A stretch of DNA of 64,000 bases from an uncultured Blautia sp. GTDB lineage: Bacteria; Bacillota; Clostridia; Lachnospirales; Lachnospiraceae. The position numbers and the translations under genes are program-made. How positions within the stretch are numbered: the first letter of the stretch is position 1; the number at the start of each line of letters is the position of its first letter. Shown piece after piece: positions 60,919-64,000 of this stretch. The stretch is from assembly GCA_900551075.1 (NCBI GenBank), contig URVB01000008.1:1-64000 (forward strand), read 5' to 3'. The notes beneath the pieces are model-generated. The model saw nothing but the letters and a program-made list of their open reading frames with translations, searched no databases and was not told the origin of the DNA.

Positions 60919-61479
60919 ATGCAGTTGAAAAGACCAGAAAAGTTCTCAAATGAAGTTGAGGCGATAAAGTTGGCGTTAGGTACAATTCAGTATAGTGGTG
61001 GTTCTGTTAAGAATACATTTGTGCTGTGTCTGAAAAAATATCTTGAATTATATGGAACTACGGATGATGATATGTATTTAAATAATGCGTTATTGCATAT
61101 GCAGGCATTTTTTGAAATGGGATTTGCCTATGAAGAATTTCCGGTCTTGTTTGATGAAATATTGAGTAAGGCTGGTTTTTTGAGAGCAGAGGTATTTCCT
61201 AAAAGATTCTATCAGGCAAATAAGGTAAAGCTTATCAGGGGACAGGTCAGGAATATGATACATAGATGGTCGCCGTCAAAATATCATTCTTTATCCATAA
61301 ACGACGTTGTGGATGATATTATAAAAAAAGTAAAAGAAAAGGAAATAGGCTGTTACTTTTATCACAGTAATCAAAACCCCAAAAAAAATAATGATGATTT
61401 ATATGAACTGGTTATATCTGAGGAGGAAATATTTTTTTATGATGTTGCCAGAAAAAAATATTATATATTTGTGGAGTAA
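60919..61479 (+). CDS. unknown protein next to the peptide-signalling genes
   Basis: A 186-residue soluble protein I do not recognise. ATG 60919 is preferred: GGAAGGAGGGCAC precedes it, while ATG 60904 would include the ribosome site. The N-terminus is a helical region (EVEAIKLALGTIQYSGGSVK), the middle is Leu/Phe-rich (MQAFFEMGFAYEEFPVLFDE), and the C-terminus is basic then acidic, ending KKYYIFVE. No membrane segment or metal motif is visible. It is 45 bases before the LytTR regulator and may share its transcript. Confidence 0.6.
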   Translation: MQLKRPEKFSNEVEAIKLALGTIQYSGGSVKNTFVLCLKKYLELYGTTDDDMYLNNALLHMQAFFEMGFAYEEFPVLFDEILSKAGFLRAEVFPKRFYQANKVKLIRGQVRNMIHRWSPSKYHSLSINDVVDDIIKKVKEKEIGCYFYHSNQNPKKNNDDLYELVISEEEIFFYDVARKKYYIFVE

Positions 61480-61523
61480 ACGAACATAATAGCGGTGTAT
61501 TTGTTTACGGAGTGGAGGAAAAA

Positions 61524-62249
61524 ATGACTTTGAAAATTGCAATTGTAGATGATGAATTAATGTTTCTGGATTATATACAGCAGATAGTACATAGTTATTT
61601 TGCCAGTAAAAAAATAGTGGCAACCATTGATGTATTTCAGAGTCATGAACTTCTTTTGTATGAATTGGATGAGGATATCTATTATGATTTATTTCTGTTT
61701 GATATAGAAATGAAGAATGGAAGTATGAACGGCATGGAGACGGCTAAAAGAATTCGGGAAAGAAACAGAAGTGCAATTATTATATTCATCACATCCCATA
61801 TGAAATATACTTTAGATGCTTTTAAGGTTTCAATATTCCGATATTTACCGAAAGAAGATTTGGAGTGCCGTCTGGTAGAGGCACTGGAAGATGTGCTTTA
61901 CAAATTGAAGGAAAGAGAAAAGGAATTTTATTCGATAGAGACCATTACTAAATATATCAAGCTGTATTATGCAGATATCTACTATATCTATAAGGTCGGA
62001 AAATATTCCATTTTCTATTCAACTATCGGAGAGTATAAAGTTCGAAAAAGCCTGGCTACAGTTTATACTGAATTGAATTCCGTGGAGTTTATATTTGTTG
62101 AGAGAGGGTTTATTGCCAATATTACACATGTAGATCGTATGGAAGATGAAAAAATATTTATGGATAATGGCATTGTTTTGAAAGTAGGCAGACCACAGGT
62201 GCATTCTGTTAAGGAAAAAATAGCGGAGTATTGGGGAGAGCACACATGA
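61524..62249 (+). CDS. LytTR family response regulator, AgrA-like
   Basis: A 241-residue regulator. The receiver domain (1-125) shows acidic pocket VDDE, phospho-acceptor D60 in LFDIEM, and the conserved Thr/Lys sites (FITSH, LPKED). The LytTR DNA-binding domain occupies about 135-238 (FVERGFIANITHVDRMED). GTGGAGGAAAAA precedes ATG 61524. It overlaps the kinase gene (ATGA). By context it may control the lanthipeptide precursor at 63645, the agrBD genes, or both. Confidence 0.92.
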   Translation: MTLKIAIVDDELMFLDYIQQIVHSYFASKKIVATIDVFQSHELLLYELDEDIYYDLFLFDIEMKNGSMNGMETAKRIRERNRSAIIIFITSHMKYTLDAFKVSIFRYLPKEDLECRLVEALEDVLYKLKEREKEFYSIETITKYIKLYYADIYYIYKVGKYSIFYSTIGEYKVRKSLATVYTELNSVEFIFVERGFIANITHVDRMEDEKIFMDNGIVLKVGRPQVHSVKEKIAEYWGEHT

Positions 62250-63550
62250 TTATCTTATATAATGTGATTGAATGTTTTGTTTCTTTTGTAGAAACGTATG
62301 TATGCTATCTCTTTCTCAATTTATTTTTTGAGAATCGATTGAAACAAAAAATAAAATCAACAATGGTGTTATTGTGTTCGTTGGCTATAACGGTCTGCAT
62401 TTTTTTTAATAATCAAATCAGCTTATTTTCAAATTTTTTATTACTTTTTGTCATTATAATAATAAGTATATCCACAAAATTTCTATTTAAAACAGGTTTT
62501 GTCCGGGGGATAACGTTTGTAGGCGTATATTATTTGGGAATTACCATACTTGACTTGTTTGCAATATTTATTATCAGTATTTTCACAGGAGAGGAATATG
62601 TCGGCGCGTTTTTGCTGGAAGGACCTGGGCTGTATAGAAGCATTTTTATTTGTACAATGAAACTTATATTAGTCTTATTTTACAACTTTCTGAGAAATAA
62701 AAAAATTAATTATAAATTTCTTATAAAATATTGGCCGGTTTGGTTAACGTTTTGTATGATTGGCTATAGTGCATTGTTTTATTTCCAGCAATTTGCAATC
62801 AGAGGAATTACAGATCTTTTAGCCGTAAATTGGTTGCTTTTTCTAGTTATTCTAATTATGTTTTTACTTTTATTTTATATGTACATGAATTATAGGGATT
62901 TTAAAGAGAAAAGCGCTATAATAAATGTTAGAAATGATGTGTTAGAAAAAAGCTATGCACATATTCAGAAGTTATATAAAGATAATGGACATGTATTGCA
63001 TGATTTTAAAAACCATATAGCTGTTATAACAAATTATATAAAGAAGTCAGAAAATGAAAAGGCATTAAAATATATTGAAAATATTATACAGCCAATCCAT
63101 AGAATTGAGAGTACCATATGGTCTGGTATTGAGATTGTCGATATTATATTAAATTGTAAAATGGCTGAGGCTGAAGCAAATCATATAAAAATGGATATGG
63201 ATATTTTGATTGCACCATCCAAAATAACAGATGCGGACTTCTGCACAATATTGTCTAATCTTTTGGACAATGCAATCGAGTCTGCTATAAAGGATTCGGA
63301 AGAAAAGCGATATATCAAATTTACCATGAAATCCATAGATAGTATGCTGCTTATAAAAGTAAAAAATAATATGATAGAGGCTCCAAAATTGTCTGACTCT
63401 TTAAAACCTGAGACTACAAAAAAGGATGAAAAAGGCCATGGCATCGGGCTGGAAAGCGTAGAATTTTGTGTAAATAAGTATGGCGGAAATATGAAATTTG
63501 AGCTGGGGAAAGACTACTTCAAAGTGCAGGTCTTTTTGCTTTCGGTTTAA
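62246..63550 (+). CDS. GHKL sensor histidine kinase, AgrC-like
   Basis: A 434-residue membrane kinase. About six hydrophobic segments (residues 1-215) form a peptide-sensing domain; the phospho-accepting His is in HVLHDFKNHIAV; the GHKL ATPase domain has LSNLLDNAIESAI (N box) and GHGIGLESVEFCVNKYGG (G box). GGGGAGAGCACAC precedes ATG 62246, which overlaps the response regulator stop. It likely senses a secreted peptide, either the AgrD product or the lanthipeptide. Confidence 0.92.
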   Translation: MIILYNVIECFVSFVETYVCYLFLNLFFENRLKQKIKSTMVLLCSLAITVCIFFNNQISLFSNFLLLFVIIIISISTKFLFKTGFVRGITFVGVYYLGITILDLFAIFIISIFTGEEYVGAFLLEGPGLYRSIFICTMKLILVLFYNFLRNKKINYKFLIKYWPVWLTFCMIGYSALFYFQQFAIRGITDLLAVNWLLFLVILIMFLLLFYMYMNYRDFKEKSAIINVRNDVLEKSYAHIQKLYKDNGHVLHDFKNHIAVITNYIKKSENEKALKYIENIIQPIHRIESTIWSGIEIVDIILNCKMAEAEANHIKMDMDILIAPSKITDADFCTILSNLLDNAIESAIKDSEEKRYIKFTMKSIDSMLLIKVKNNMIEAPKLSDSLKPETTKKDEKGHGIGLESVEFCVNKYGGNMKFELGKDYFKVQVFLLSV

Positions 63551-63552
63551 TG

Positions 63553-63578
63553 CGGTCTAATTTCTGCAATTTACGGTC
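63553..63578 (+). promoter_or_regulatory. direct repeats before the lanthipeptide gene
   Basis: CGGTC at 63553-63557 and 63574-63578 (contexts TGCGGTCTAA and TACGGTCAGT) have a 21-base period, the spacing typical of LytTR double sites. They lie 67-92 bases before the precursor start. Confidence 0.4.
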
Positions 63579-63644
63579 AGTATAAGTCGTATCGAAGGAA
63601 ATATGGTAATTATTTTAGTATTAAATGGGAAGGAGCTATGATTT

Positions 63645-63797
63645 ATGCCAGGAGAGGAGTACAAAAATCATTTTAGCGTGGTCGGAAACTTGCAGGATGA
63701 AATTGCTGAGGTAAAAAAATTAAGCAATGGAACGAATAACGAAGTTGTAACACTGACAGTTGAGTGCAGCGCATTCTTTACTCTTGTTTGCTGCTGA
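63645..63797 (+). CDS. class II lanthipeptide precursor (lacticin 481/salivaricin-like)
   Basis: A 50-residue prepeptide, AAGGAG 8-13 bases before ATG 63645. Leader residues about 1-30 are acidic and helical (GNLQDEIAEVKKL). The core TNNEVVTLTVECSAFFTLVCC region holds T36-L-T38-V-E-C41, the T-x-T/S-x-E-C ring motif that binds lipid II in lacticin 481, plantaricin C and mersacidin, and ends with the Cys49-Cys50 pair typical of lacticin 481 and salivaricin A. No Gly-Gly is present; N28-G29 is a possible cleavage point. A probable lanM begins 55 bases after it, behind a terminator-like hairpin. It is too short for most gene callers. Confidence 0.85.
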   Translation: MPGEEYKNHFSVVGNLQDEIAEVKKLSNGTNNEVVTLTVECSAFFTLVCC

Positions 63798-63807
63798 CAA
63801 CTGAAGC

Positions 63808-63841
63808 GGGGGTGGATAATCAAAATATCTGCCCCTTTTTT
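63808..63841 (+). terminator. leaky terminator between lanthipeptide and lanM genes
   Basis: GGGGTGGATA (63809-63818) pairs with TATCTGCCCC (63826-63835), with two wobble pairs, then six T. Such partial terminators usually keep precursor mRNA above that of the modification enzyme. Confidence 0.75.
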
Positions 63842-63852
63842 GGGGGAATGCA

Positions 63853-64000
63853 ATGAATAATGATGCCAATTTATATGAAAGAAAGTATTTAAACATCGCT
63901 GGTGAATTGAATAGCGATATGGTGAATTATTGGACTGATTTAATAGGAAAATCAGGGGTAAACTATATAAAAAAGAAATGGCCCTCCGTACTGAGTGATA
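63853..64000 (+). CDS. start of a probable lanthipeptide synthetase LanM (partial)
   Basis: GGGGGAATGCA precedes ATG 63853; the frame stays open to the window end (49 complete codons), reading MNNDANLYERKYLNIAGELN and later YWTDLIGKSGVNYIKKKWPS. No catalytic motif of LanM can be seen in so short a piece. The call rests on position directly after a class II precursor and terminator, the usual lanA-lanM order. Confidence 0.5.
   Translation, partial: MNNDANLYERKYLNIAGELNSDMVNYWTDLIGKSGVNYIKKKWPSVLSD

Overview
The window reads as the chromosome of a gut-type Firmicute, most likely a Lachnospiraceae member. Supporting signs are moderate GC, strong AGGAGG-type ribosome binding sites, many cytoplasmic glycoside hydrolases fed by GPH-type sugar symporters, and Agr/LytTR-type peptide signalling. 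Species cannot be named from sequence alone.

Layout: 1-91 is the 3' end of a group II intron. 159-3687 is a GntR/YtrA-type regulator with an ABC exporter, behind a perfect palindromic operator. 3710-6469 holds a 16S pseudouridine synthase, then rpsB-tsf behind a structured leader. 6575-7074 is a BrnT-type toxin-antitoxin pair. 7358-8344 is debris (response-regulator tail, IS3-family remnant). 8609-14467 (minus strand) is a complete glucuronate pathway, uxuA-uxuB-uxaC-kdgA-kdgK. An AraC regulator and a GH78 rhamnosidase follow to 18231, then TetR and MATE genes.

20547-51809 is a large glycan or glycoside utilisation region of two related modules. Module 1 (20.5-33.7 kb) has a DUF5060/DUF4038 enzyme, GH1, AraC plus a small HPr-like protein, GH2, a GPH symporter, GH43 and a circularly permuted GH3. 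Module 2 (36-51.8 kb) has a GPH symporter, an unknown alpha/beta hydrolase, a second AraC plus HPr-like pair, a second DUF5060/DUF4038 enzyme, GH3, GH78, GH2 and a sugar isomerase. Between them (33.8-35.8 kb) lie fragments of GH20, GH78, AraC and GH3 genes. The enzymes show no clear signal peptide, so the model is import of small oligosaccharides or plant glycosides followed by cytoplasmic cleavage. Rhamnosidases, GH2 and GH43 enzymes and a uronate pathway fit rhamnose- and uronate-containing substrates; this is inference.

52059-58619 has an XRE/zinc-ribbon regulator and a GNAT-YoaP protein, then a decay zone: a broken AgrC-like kinase, an ISL3-like remnant, a deleted asnA, and a sugar ABC transporter whose binding protein starts inside an IS3 transposase fragment and whose permeases have an amber codon and an ACG start.

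58725-64000 is a peptide-signalling and bacteriocin region: vanZ-like gene, agrB with a short agrD-like peptide gene lacking cysteine, an XRE regulator, an unknown gene, a LytTR response regulator and GHKL kinase, and then a 50-residue class II lanthipeptide precursor carrying the T-x-T-x-E-C lipid II-binding signature, followed by the start of a probable lanM cut off by the window end. The most notable observations are this lanthipeptide locus, the cysteine-free AgrD-like peptide, and the two Crh/HPr-like small proteins paired with AraC regulators.
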